Shown here piece by piece: positions 1 through 10,427 of a stretch of 64,000 nucleotides of DNA (positions are counted from its first letter, which is position 1; each line of letters starts with the position of its first letter). The notes below the pieces were generated by a model, which was not told where the DNA came from, ran no database searches, and was given only the letters and a program-made list of their open reading frames with translations. A program made the translations under genes and the position numbers. The stretch spans positions 268,616,411-268,680,410 of the forward strand of contig OZ010786.1 of NCBI GenBank assembly GCA_963932465.1. Direction: 5' to 3'. This DNA comes from Maratus speciosus. Its lineage: Eukaryota; Arthropoda; Arachnida; Araneae; Salticidae.

Positions 1-30
1 TATTGTCGAAAATGTACAGCAAAAAGATAC

Positions 31-524
31 GGTACTACTTCATTATCCCGTCGATCAGTTTCGCCAAACTATTCGTCAAATGATACAAACTGACATAATT
101 TTTATTTTAAATAACGGAAGAATAAACAAATTAGTAAAACATTAATAAAAATACTAATAAAAACTTGGGCACAGATGTCATATACGCTCCATATTGGCAC
201 GATTTTTTCCGACACCAATTTGGCGAAAACATCGTTCATATATCATCTATATCCGGGTTACCATATTTAGTAAAATAACAACAGTTTGGCGCCAGTTAAG
301 CACCTAGTGCGTATATGACATTGGCGACGTCAAACAAATCGCGCCAATATGGGGCGTATATGATATCTGTGCCAAAACTTGAATTAAAAATCACTTGATG
401 ACGTAACAAACACGTGTATCGTGTTTAATGTCAAGTGAATGTAACATTTGCTATGATCCATTATTGTCATATAATCTTATAGTTTGGCAATAATTTTTTG
501 GTCGACAGGATAATCAAATTGTAA
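31..524. mobile_element. Family A hAT-like short element, split by a family B copy
   Basis: The left end GGTACTACTTCATTATCCCG matches the terminal inverted repeat (TIR) of a short non-coding family seen again at 8903, 54639, 59248 and 60536. The right end is recognisable (GGTCGACAGGATAA) but its last bases have diverged, so the right border is approximate. Better preserved copies have exact 8-bp TSDs, as in the hAT superfamily. This copy is interrupted at 168-373 by a family B element. It has no coding capacity. Confidence 0.7.
168..373. mobile_element. Family B hAT-like short element with exact TSD
   Basis: A 206-bp element begins GGCACAGATGTCA and ends with the near inverse TGATATCTGTGCC. 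It is flanked by the 8-bp direct repeat AAAACTTG (160-167 and 374-381), a hAT-type TSD. The interior has several CGCCAA/TTGGCG motifs and no open frame. It sits inside the family A copy at 31-524, so it inserted later. Confidence 0.85.
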
Positions 525-531
525 CAAGTAT

Positions 532-874
532 GGTACAGATGTCATATACGCACCACGTTCGCGCGATATTTTTTCTGACGCCAATTCGGCGAAAACCTCG
601 TTTTCGAATACCAGTTACATATATTTTTTAAAAAAGGAATTAACAATTAATTTTAAAAAGTTTAATTAATAACAATAGAACAAAACAATTTATATAAATT
701 TAAAAAAGAAAATAAAAGTAAATAAACAATTTATTAATAAATAAACAACAACATTCGGGTTACCATATCAAGCAAAATAATAAAACTTTAGCGATAGTAA
801 GTACCACTGTGCGTATATGACATTGGCGTCAGAAAAAAATCGCGTCAAGGTGATGTTCATATGACGTCTGTGGC
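532..874. mobile_element. Family B element, longer variant
   Basis: It starts GGTACAGATGTCATATACGC and ends with a degraded inverse (ATGACGTCTGTGGC). The interior has the same CGCGCGAT, CGCCAA and GGTTACCATATCA blocks as other B copies plus a roughly 150-bp AT-rich insert. The same insert occurs in the B copies at 24700, 53406 and 58057. No clear TSD is visible. Confidence 0.65.
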
Positions 875-1002
875 GATTCAAATACACTTCGGAACGTTAC
901 TTTGAAATCGGTGAGTTTCATCGCCAAAATCGCCAAGATGCTTAATGATCATCGCCATCGAATATATGAATAATGCCATATTTGCAAACTTATAGGTCAA
1001 AA

Positions 1003-1500
1003 TATAAGGGGAACCTCGGTTCAAAACCACCTCTGTTTATGACCAGTTCGGTTTATGTCCAACTTCGATGATTAAAATTGACTCGGTGGGCGTGCAATAT
1101 CTCGGTTCGCGACCAAGGCTGCCGAATAGTTCAGTTGGCAACCCACACATAACTGTTGTTATTAGTCAAGTTTGGAGTAAAGTGTGCATATCAGAGAGCT
1201 TTGTGTACCTTTATTACTGTAAAAAATTAACTTTTTGTTTTACTTTTAGTCAGGTTTGCGCTAATTTTAGCTCTCATTATAGCTTCTAAGAATGAAAAAG
1301 TGCTTAGTGATAGCAGTAGTAAGAAGCTTAAGCGAATTACTGTTCGATAAAAGGAATTGTAGCAGAACATGAGAACGATATTAGTATAACCGGTCTAGCT
1401 AAACAATACGATGTGGCCTAAACCTTCGATTTCCTCGATAATCTATATATATATTACGCTATCGTCTGTGTCACAGAAATTACGATTAGTTGTTAACAAT
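1003..1500 (+). pseudogene. Tigger/pogo element relic: terminal repeat and helix-turn-helix start
   Basis: The stretch GGGGAACCTCGGTTCAAAAC near 1009 followed by GGTTTATGTCC resembles the tandem motif style of Tigger/pogo termini. About 300 bp downstream, frames around 1303-1450 encode a broken CENP-B-like N-terminal helix-turn-helix: KKLKRITVR, then after a frameshift IVAEHENDISITGLAKQYDV, then after another shift KPSISSII. This layout (lysine/arginine start, EHE..ISITGLAKQY, KPSISSI) is that of pogo-family DNA-binding domains. At least two frameshifts and several stops break it, and no catalytic domain follows. It appears to be the 5' end of an old element. Confidence 0.5.
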
Positions 1501-1526
1501 CGCTCGAATGAAACGCATCTCATTGG

Positions 1527-1815
1527 TTATAGAACAGCATTTAATGCATCTCCATACCTATAACGGGGGGGGTTACCATAGGCAGGACCCTGTTCTGTCG
1601 CCAAATACCGCCAAGTTTGTCATCAACTTGTAAATATATCGCCAAATTCCTATAGACTTCCATTGTAAACCAATAGGTTTTACTTGTTTAGAGAGAATCA
1701 ACAAATTGAGATATTTTGATGCAACAAAAACTAATATCAGTTTAAGGAATTAAATTAATTATATTTAAGGAAGCCCAAGTAAATTAAATTATGAATAAAA
1801 ATAACGTGAATTTGA
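1527..1815 (+). repeat. Interspersed repeat, second copy at 56947-57285
   Basis: This stretch (starting at GAACAGCATTTAATGCAT) and 56947-57285 share blocks throughout, including GACTTCCATTGTAAACCAAT and TGCAACAAAAACTAATAT. The second copy has extra CGCCAA-rich sequence in the middle. Neither has an open frame; the family is unassigned. Confidence 0.7.
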
Positions 1816-2663
1816 TTTAAAAACCTTGAACCTCTTAAAACAGTGTGCATTACTTGGTTAAATAGTGCATTATTGCGCGAAATAAGAAAAAAGTATTGGG
1901 AATATTTAAAAGCAACTCAGGTTTATTTATATTCAATATATAATTATCAAATAATTTAAATGACTAGTATTAAAAAATGCTCTGACGAGCACCAAAAAAG
2001 GCTAATATGTTTTTAAGTATGAAAAAGGGTTTGACAAGTGCTTCTAATTGAGCATGAAAAAGGACGAGGGGTCCCTTCTTGGCTGCAGCTCACTGTCAAT
2101 GCCAACTTTGAAAAAATCATATTTGCGCTTTTTCCATATAAAAAAATCAGCCACAGTTACGATAAAAATGTGTAGTGTAAAGACACAGCCAGTAAAGACG
2201 CAGCCTGATTAAATATGAACGTAAGGTGACTTAGTACCAAAAATCTTAGTTCCTGCAGCATATCACACTCATGCAGTGCCACCAAACACGCCCGCTGTGT
2301 AAAACTGTACAGAAAACTGATTTGTAGTGCAGTGCAGACTGTTGCAGCACTCTGCACAGGAACAATTCTACATGTGCACGCATAACAGTATAATGGATTC
2401 ATTGATTGTTGAAATTATATGCAAGTGGCTGTGGCTGTACAATGTACTATGCAGTACAACAGTGCATATGTAAATTATAAACGAACATTGGACGCATACA
2501 CCTTTAATACGGAAGTACAAAAGCCCAGTGTGAGTGTGCGCTGGGGTTCAAAAATTAAAAGCATAATAGGAATGTACAGTGTAGTATAATTTATAGAGAA
2601 ATAATGGTACACAGTGCACTGTACAAAGTTGCATTGCAGACGCATGCGCAGTGCAACAGTGCA

Positions 2664-2863
2664 TGTAGTATTTATGGAGGTAGAGAATGCATAATAGTTT
2701 CAGTAAATACTAATTAAGAAAAGCATAATTTGTTTAATAAAAATCAACGTGGTTCAGCGTCTGCAGCGACATGCTGCTCAGGATGATACAGACTGATGTT
2801 GCCAATTAGCATAGACAAAAATTAAAGAGAGTTGGCTGTTGCCATCTTATATTATACATTACA
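2664..2863 (-). repeat. 3' LTR of the Gypsy element
   Basis: 200 bp, TG...CA ends on either strand. It differs from the other LTR only by A instead of G at three plus-strand sites, near 2682, 2786 and 2798. The minus-strand purine-rich stretch GTGTGGGAGAA lies directly upstream (2865-2875) and is the likely polypurine tract. Confidence 0.95.
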
Positions 2864-3049
2864 ATTCTCCCACACTAATTTAGGAGCACTTACAATAATT
2901 AAGACTTACCTTATATATCTGGATACAATAATGAAAATTTAAAATTACTGAGTTTGGCAATAAAAATGTAATACAATAATAAAGTTTGTTATTGGGGAAT
3001 GAAGGGGGGGGGGGGAATGTCCTATAATTAATTTACAATGTACACAAGT

Positions 3050-6000
3050 TTATAAGTCCAATCGCTGTACTGGTTTTCTTGTTCGTGTGGATCGCCTCAG
3101 TCCTTGGGAAGCAGTATTCACTAGGTCTGGTGATCCATCCCTGGTCCTCGATTCAACTGGATCACTCACTTTAGGGCTACTGGCAGCAGGGGTATTTGCA
3201 GTTTGTATCGCAACACTGGTAGTTGATCTGGAAGTTTCTTTGAGTTTTGCATCGTCACTAAATGTGACAGACAACTTCCTCCGTGGAGTAACATGCATGG
3301 CAGGAAACTGTCGGTCAACTTGGCTCTGGCGGAGTTGGTCGAAATGTCTTTTAATAATATATCCATCATCCAATTCTATTAAGTAATGGACACGTCCAAG
3401 ACGTTCGACGACTGTTCCATACTTCCACAGTATTGAATTAGAGTAATTTCTTGATTGTACTCGAGCACCTAATTTGAATGATTTGTCGAAATTGGGTTGA
3501 GGTGCAGTGTTTCTCAAGACTTCAGATGATTCAGGCCTCAAGAGGTCTAATTTAGTTTTGAGATTCCTCCCATAGAGTAGTTCTGCAGGTGTCTTTCCAC
3601 AAGAAAGTGGTGTTGCTCTGAAACGGAATAGTAGTTCACACAGCTTCTCTTGAAGGGTGCCTGACTGAAACCGCATGCACTGTAGTTTGGTTTTGAAGAT
3701 TTGGCAATATCGTTCAGCTTGACCATTCGTTTCAGGGTGTCAAGGCGCACTATGTCTTTGCCTTATGCCATTTCGTTTGCAGAAACTTACAAATTCTGTT
3801 GATTTGAAGATTTTTGCATTATCACTAACAAGTATGCCTGGCAATCCATGACGGCTGAATATTTTTCTCAGGAAACATATAGTCGAATTAGAATCTGGAT
3901 CTCTCTTCATGGAATAGATTTCAGGCCACTTGGATTTAGCCTCAATAGCAAGGAAGAAGAAATGTCCCATGAATGGTCCAGCATACTCTATGTGGACACG
4001 TTGAAAATTTCTAGCTGGTATGTCCCAATTGTGTATTGGAGCTTTCTGAGGATTTTTCTTTATATCGCAACATTCCTTGCAGCTTTTTACTAAGGTTTCA
4101 ATATCTGTGTCAATGTTTTTCCAATAACAGTAATTTCTGGCAAGGGCTTTCATCTTGACAATGCCTACATGAGTGGAATGGAGTTCTTGTAAAATAGCTG
4201 GTTGAAGTCTTTTAGGGATGATGACACGATGACCTCTTAATAAAATACCTTCTTGAAGTGTGATTTCTGGATCCATGATCTTACCATTTAGGACGTTTTC
4301 TTTTAGATTTGAAAGTTCTTCATCACATGATGTTTCCTGCTGTATAGTTGTTGCTGTAATGGTATCTGTTGAAATTTGATGTATCACAGATTCTTGAAAA
4401 GCAAATTCATCATCAACTATATTTACTTCATAATCACTTAAAGGAAGAGGGCTTCGAGACAGATAATCCACATTTGTATGGTCTGATGACTTCCGATACA
4501 CAATTTTGTAATCAAAGTTTGAAAGGAAATGTGCATATCGAAGCATTCTTGTTGCAGCCAGAACAGGAAGTTTTTTCTCTGGATGAAGAATTGTCATAAC
4601 AGGTTTATTATCTACAATCAATGTAATTTTTTTTCCAAAAATATAATCATAAAACTTCTTACATGCCCAAAAGACTGCTGTGGCTTCTCTGTCAAGTTGA
4701 CTGTAGTTCCTCTCTGCTGCGGTGAGTGATCTGGAGGCAAAGGCTATAGGTCGTTCACTTCCATCAGGCATGGTATGTGAAAGTATACCTGATAGTCCAA
4801 ATGGGCTGGCATCTGTAGCTAATGTTACCGGTAATTCAGGAGTAAAGGGTATCAGAACTTGTTCACTGGCTATTTCTGCTTTAGCCTTTATCCATGCGGC
4901 TTCGCAATCAGCTGTCCACTTATATGGAACATTTTTTCTGAGGAGTTCATTCAATGGATATAATAAGGTAGATACATCTTTTATAAATTTGGAATAGTAC
5001 ATCACTAATCCTAAGAACTGTCTGAGTTCATCCACATTCTTTGGTCTGGGGGCATCTTGAATTGCCTTAATTTTTTCAGGGGATTTACTTAATCCTTCAG
5101 AACTGATTACATGTCCAAGATATTCCACCTTTTTCTGAAAAAATTTACATTTGTTGACATTTATGTGTAAATCATATTTCCTAAGTTTCTGTAACACTTG
5201 AAGTAAACGCCGTTTGCATTCTTCAAGGGTTTTTCCTTGAGTAATTAGGTCGTCAAAATATGCTGTGGTACCATCTAGATCTTGGACAAATTGGTCAATA
5301 AAGGAATGGAATTCATTCGGCGCTGACTTGATACCGAAAAATAAACGTTTAGCCAAATATGTGCCTTTATGTGTTGAAATTGTTTGGATTTTGGCACTCT
5401 CTTCATCAACAGGTAAGTGTAAATATGCTTTGTGTATGTCTAAAGTACAAAAATATGTTCCACCGCGAAGTTCATTAAAAATTTCTTCAATCTTTGGGAT
5501 TGGATGCCTGGCATCATGTAATTGTTCATTTACGGTTACTTTGTAATCAGCACATAGTCTGACAGACCCATCAGATTTTGGAACAACAACAAGCGGTGTA
5601 CCCCACTCGGAATGATCAACTTTTTCAATAATGTTCTGAGATATTAATTTAACAAGTTCTGTCTCCACCTTTTCTCTCAGGGCATATGGAACTGGGCGTG
5701 GTTTTATAAATACAGGCTTGGCACCTTCACGTAACTTGAGGGAGCAAGTATATTTTGGAAATTTTCCAACTTTTTGTTCAAATACATCGGAATATTCTTT
5801 TAGAATAGAATCGACAGAGTCTTTGATATTCACCAAGGGTATCTGGTTGACTGTTGTAATATTTATGTCATTTAAATTAATTTTTAAATTTCTAATCCAG
5901 TTTCTACCTAAAATGGCTTCTTTTTTCAGATCAATTAAATATAAATCCTCTAAGCTGGAATATCCATTGTACGTGGCATTAATTTTAATATATCCAACTG

Positions 6001-7231
6001 GCTTGAAAATATTTCCAGTATAACTGCGAAAAACTACGTTTGTGTTTAAAATTGGAGTATTTATGTGGAGTTGTTGAAATTGATCTATGTTCATGATACT
6101 GACGCGGCTTCCATAGTCACATTCAAAGCGGTTTGGTTTCCCATTTAACTGGACGGTTGCAAAAATTCTGTCATCATTTTCTAAGGAATTTAAACATATA
6201 TCTATAATCTGGCCAATTTGAAAATCACTAGTTTCTGAATTCTCAACATAGCGTACACTGTTATCTTCATGATTAATTTTTTTTTCCTTTTTAATAAGTT
6301 CTGTAATGCAAACTTTGCTAATGTGCCCATTTTTTGAGCAATAATTACATTTGAGTCTGTTTTTGACGCGGCATTGGTCTGTAGGGTGGTTATTTTTCCC
6401 ACAATGTAAACAAACATCACCTAATCCTAAATCTTTCAAATTAACTGAACGAGGATTTCGGCTGTGTGATCGATCTCTGCTGGATACTTTTGATTTGGAT
6501 CGAAAACTATTTCTTTTATTTGAAGTTGAAACTTTAAATACGTTTGTAGCACTACTTTTGTATATTTCTTTATTTTCTATTTTTGACGCTTCAATAGCTA
6601 AAGCTATTTCTAAAGCCTGATCGAAAGACAGTTCCGATTGTTGAAGTATTTTTTCACGAATCTCAGCATCATAGAGACCACGAATAAACTGTGCACGTAA
6701 TAATAAATTAATAACAGATTTTGAACACTCTGTTGTGTCGCAGGTCGATTTAAAATCAGCAGTTTTTATCCGTTCTTTTAACGCAGTAATGTAGTTAGAA
6801 ATGGACTCACCTGAATGTTGAGTTCTGCACAAAAACTTGTGTTGTTCAGTCAAAATATTTATTCGTTTGCACAGATGATCTTTAAGCAGTTGCAGGAGTT
6901 CATCATAAGTTTTTTTCGATGGCAAATCAGGTGCCGTTAAGTTTGAAAGCAATCTGTAATACTTGGCTCCGAGGCAGTTGATTAGCACTAACTTTTTTGC
7001 TTCTGTAGTCTCCGGAGTTGTGTCCGTTAATCCTTTAAGTTGATAATAATTTTCCAGTCTCTGTATGTAGTCGCCAAATGATTCGACGTTTTCGTCAAAA
7101 CATTCAAAGTTGATAGTTTGATTTTGAAGCAGGCCCCGAGCCCTGGCTGGTTCACTTGAAGCGGTTGGTGTCACGCTAAGCCTACCCACGAGTGTATTTA
7201 AGGCGGTTATTAGCTCGTTTATTTCAGTCAT
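3050..7231 (-). pseudogene. Gypsy gag-pol polyprotein with an in-frame stop in integrase
   Basis: A single frame of 1163 codons starts at 7231. A Gag-like region (about residues 1-270) is followed by two CCHC zinc knuckles (274-287, 295-308). Next come a retropepsin-like stretch (active-site region 372-375), reverse transcriptase (about 480-700, YFDD at 658-661), RNase H (about 795-920; D807, E849, D874 as candidate metal ligands) and the integrase HHCC zinc region (H1018, H1021, C1051, C1054). Three defects are visible. The protease active site reads DYGS where the family normally has DT/SG. The first integrase catalytic aspartate position is glutamate (E1082). A TGA at 3740-3742 ends translation before the catalytic glutamate. 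The same frame continues to 3050, covering the rest of the integrase core and C-terminal domain. The long otherwise open frame agrees with recent insertion. No env-like frame follows. Confidence 0.93.
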
Positions 7232-7249
7232 GTCGACTTTTTTTTTTCT

Positions 7250-7259
7250 CTCGTCGCCA
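7250..7259 (-). promoter_or_regulatory. Primer-binding site, probably tRNA-Ser(GCU)
   Basis: On the minus strand, one base after the 5' LTR, is TGGCGACGAG. It begins TGG, as expected for pairing with a tRNA 3' CCA. The ten bases would pair with a tRNA ending CTCGTCGCCA. From general knowledge, metazoan tRNA-Ser(GCU) ends this way. The tRNA assignment is inference. Confidence 0.6.
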
Positions 7260-7260
7260 C

Positions 7261-7460
7261 TGTAGTATTTATGGAGGTGGAGAATGCATAATAGTTTCAG
7301 TAAATACTAATTAAGAAAAGCATAATTTGTTTAATAAAAATCAACGTGGTTCAGCGTCTGCAGCGACATGCTGCTCAGGATGATACAGACTGGTGTTGCC
7401 AATTGGCATAGACAAAAATTAAAGAGAGTTGGCTGTTGCCATCTTATATTATACATTACA
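7261..7460 (-). repeat. 5' LTR of the Gypsy element
   Basis: A 200-bp repeat matching 2664-2863 at 197 of 200 positions. On the minus strand it precedes gag-pol, so it would carry the promoter. The right flank is the TSD GTGCA. Confidence 0.95.
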
Positions 7461-7696
7461 GTGCAGTTAACGTGTAAAGCGCGACGGAAAGTTTTACTAA
7501 AGTACCGTGAATTTATTTTATATAGAAAAAGCGCAAATATGATTTTTTCAAAGTTGGCATTGACAATGAGCTGCAGCCAAAAAGGGAACCCTTGTCCTTT
7601 TTCATGCCCAATTAGAAGCACTTGTCAAACCCTTTTTCATACTTAAAAACATATTAGCCTTTTTTGGTGCTCGTCAGAGCATTTTTTAATACTAGT

Positions 7697-8009
7697 TAAA
7701 ATCTATTTAAAAAGCAATCAGTCGTTTGATAAGAAGAATATTGCTGTGAGATTTTTTAGTGCTGCCATCTGTTGAATATCGTATATACTAAAAGATCTGT
7801 CTTAAAAACTATACAGTAGCAATTTAACTATTTTTTTCTAGCATATACGGAACTAGGTTTCGGTGTTCAGTGTCGAGCCATTTTTTTAATTTGTCTATGT
7901 TTAATAGTTTTCTTTTCCATCTTATGTTCAAAATTTCGGGATCTCAATAGCGATTTGTTTCATATTTCTAAAAATGCACATCCTTTTACATATTGTTACC
8001 GAGTTTTAA
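7697..8009. other. AT-rich DNA without recognised features
   Basis: About 310 bp between the long-TIR element and the next repeat. I see no gene, inverted repeat or similarity to other parts of the window. Confidence 0.5.
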
Positions 8010-8640
8010 AAAAGAGCAAATAACAATATTTTCAAAGATTTTACAATTTAAAAATTTGTTTTGACGTGAATTTTAAAAGACAAATATTTTTTTTAAATAA
8101 TTAATTTATTACATGCGAAAAGAATGAAATGGGAGAAAATTACGTCATAAAAGCCCAAATAATAATATTTTCATTGAAAAATACATTTACAACTGGATAT
8201 TAAAACAAAAAGTAAACATTTAAAAAAAAATTACTGTGTGCGAAAAAACCTCAATGGGAGAAATATCGTCATATTTAAAATGATTTTCTTATAGCATCAA
8301 AAAGAAAGTCTTTATAGAATCTGGCAGGCAGCGACATTTTTTACTTAACCTCTTCACACAAGCTGATTTTAAAATATGTGATAGATCTCACTTAATGAAT
8401 AACGAAAACAATCGTCAGCTGTCTCGACAATTATAGATGGGACTAAAAATTCCCCAGTCAAAGAGAAATGAATGGCAACCCTATTACAGAAGATCGTCAT
8501 TTGTCGTGTTAGTTTCATTTTATCTTTCGTAATCGAGTATTAAAAGAATAGTAATATTAACAAAATAGCGTGTTTTTAGAGCATGCGGGATCTGGATTGA
8601 GATTGTCGAGCGTAGCTCGTAAGGGGCAAAGCCCCCTACT
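8010..8640 (+). repeat. Family D repeat (possible Helitron 3' end), diverged
   Basis: The right end contains GAGCGTAGCTCGTAAGGGGC followed by AAAGCCCCCTACT, a GGGGC/GCCCC hairpin. The same block appears inverted at 20874 and 53795, where the hairpin is followed by CTAG as at Helitron 3' ends. The interior resembles the 21.7-kb region only loosely (GGGAGAAAATTACGTCAT). The left border is a guess. Family D is named here only. Confidence 0.35.
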
Positions 8641-8818
8641 AATAGAAAAATTTATACGCAAGATAATTTCGCATTTACTGATAAATCTACGGAAAAGGAT
8701 AAAAGCCGGTGTAATTAGCGTGTCAAAGACGCTACTGGGCTGTTTTGTCTTAATTTCTAATCAAAATAATTTTAATTTAAAACATTGAGCTGCCATCAAC
8801 CAAGGTTTTATTTCTATA

Positions 8819-9757
8819 CTAGCCACCCTTCGCGACCACTTTGGTCTCATCTCAATGTATGCTAAACTTTGTATCATGTTACTTTTCTTCATAATTTAAT
8901 TTGGTACTATTTGGTTATCCCGTCGACCATACATCTATCGCCAAACTATAAGATTAAATGCCAATAATGATTGATCGTAAATGTCACATTCACTTGACTT
9001 TAAACAAGTTACACGCGTTTGCGTCATCAAATGATTTTTATTTAGACGTTTTATTTGTATTTTTATTAATGTTATACTAATTTATTTGTTCTTTCATTAT
9101 TTAAAATAAAAATTGTGTCAATATGTATAATTTTACGAGTGGTTTGGCGATTTATAAAATTTGGCGAAATTGGTCGACGGGATAACTAAGAAGTACCTTT
9201 AATTTACTTGTTTATCCGTCGCCAAATCGGAAGATTCTAAAAGAGAAATCAAGAGATTGGTAGTTTTATGTTAGCCGGGAGCAGTTGATATATCGCGAAA
9301 CATTGTCCCCGTCGCATTTTTTCGTATTTCAATAATTTAAATTAAAATATAATCGTTTCACTTATTTTATTTAAAATACATAACTTTAATTTAAAGCTGA
9401 AATATTTAAAATTCATGACTTTAACTTTTCTTTTCTTTTCTTTTTTTTTTTTTAAGAAAAAAAAAGAATAAAGAAAAATAATAAACAATGCTGTAAATCA
9501 TGAATGACTTTTAATTTCAGCATCAAAGGATTGTTTTAATTTAATATACGCTAATTGGCGAGTTAAAAAATGCTGTTGGCGAGGTTTGTGTTCGGCTAAC
9601 ATAAAAGTACAAAGAATTCTTTGCGATAATGGCAACTTTTATGTAATTTTATTCGAAAAAGTTATTTTGATTGAGAATGGCCGCCTTGTATGTAAAAAGT
9701 GAAGGGGTAAGCCCGTAATTGTTTGACAGTCACGTGACTTGGACTATTATAATATGA
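8819..9757 (-). mobile_element. Helitron (family E), minus strand, with a nested family A element
   Basis: On the minus strand the right edge starts TC just after an A, followed by AATAGTCCAAGTCACGTGAC. The left edge ends in a hairpin-rich stretch and CTAG followed by T (8822-8819). TC start, CTAG end and insertion between A and T are Helitron hallmarks. Related 5' sequence is at 28189 and related 3' sequence at 24820. It encodes no Rep/helicase, so it is non-autonomous. Confidence 0.6.
8903..9197. mobile_element. Family A hAT-like element with exact TSD
   Basis: 295 bp, left end GGTACTATTTGGTTATCCCG, right end CGGGATAACTAAGAAGTACC. The exact 8-bp TSD is TTTAATTT (8895-8902 and 9198-9205). 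TTGGCGA motifs lie near the right end. Non-coding. Confidence 0.88.
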
Positions 9758-10427
9758 TACATTTTGCACTCCAGGTGCGTTTATTGTATTAATTGTGTTT
9801 AAAGTCTGTCTTAATATATGTGTACCTTTAATAACAACAAAAAAAAAAAAAAAAAAAATAGAATTCAGACGTTCATTTATGTGCTTTTACGTGTTATAAT
9901 ATAGTTGAAATGATGCCGATGGAACAATATTTGGCGATTTATCACCTGCGTTCGGCTAACAAAAAAGTACCAAAAGAGCAGCCTAGAATATAAAGAGTGA
10001 CGTGTTCAGCCCTGAACTGTTGATAACAGTAACATGACTTAGGCTGTTATTATAGAGACTAGAAAGGTAGCCCGTCAAAAATGACGGAAAATTAGATATA
10101 AAGATACAACTTATGTGCAAGAATATGAGTTTTTCTCGCTTGTTCGACAGTGATAGATGAAAATAACACATTTTAAGAACGAAACACGTTTATGAAAAAC
10201 TATGTACAGTAGAAGATAACTAATCCCCACAGTCTTGTTCCAAGTGTTGTGCGGATTCGAGGCTTTTTGCGGCCATGTCTATACAATCTATGTTTGCATT
10301 TTTTTTTAATTCATATATTGGACAATTTAGATTGTTAATACTTAAAAATAAATAAATTACACACTTGAAAATTCAAGTAAGGTAAAAACTATTAAACTAT
10401 CGTAAACGATTTAATGCAATGGTATTA
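9758..10427. other. Helitron-like fragments and AT-rich DNA
   Basis: Around 9950-10055 the sequence resembles the 5' part of family E Helitrons (CAGTAACATGACTTAGGCTG), without a clear 3' partner. There is an A-run at 9838-9859. From 10060 to 10427 I recognise nothing. Confidence 0.4.

Larger units (their letters stand above)
2664..7460 (-). mobile_element. Ty3/Gypsy LTR retrotransposon, complete ends
   Basis: A 4797-bp element on the minus strand is bounded by two 200-bp direct repeats and the 5-bp TSD GTGCA (2659-2663 and 7461-7465). LTRs begin TG and end CA. In minus-strand order it has 5' LTR (7460-7261), a primer-binding site, one long gag-pol frame, a purine-rich tract beside the 3' LTR, and 3' LTR (2863-2664). 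The LTRs differ at three of 200 positions, so the insertion is young, yet the polyprotein is broken (see its entry). It lies inside the element at 1963-7696. Confidence 0.95.
1963..7696. mobile_element. Long-TIR DNA element hosting the LTR retrotransposon
   Basis: About 180 bp at the left (1963-2144) recur inverted at the right (7517-7696). Both begin ACTAGTATTAAAAAATGCTC going inwards. By eye they differ at about six positions. Without the Gypsy insertion the element would be about 930 bp with roughly 570 bp of interior, rich in GTGCA/TGCAC motifs and without a transposase. The outermost ACTAGT is its own reverse complement, so it may be the TSD or part of the TIR. The superfamily is not determined; it looks like a non-autonomous element. 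Confidence 0.75.

Noticed and set aside
3087..6620. Plus-strand frames of 66-101 codons across the Gypsy element
   Set aside because: They lie antisense to the gag-pol frame and show no protein features.
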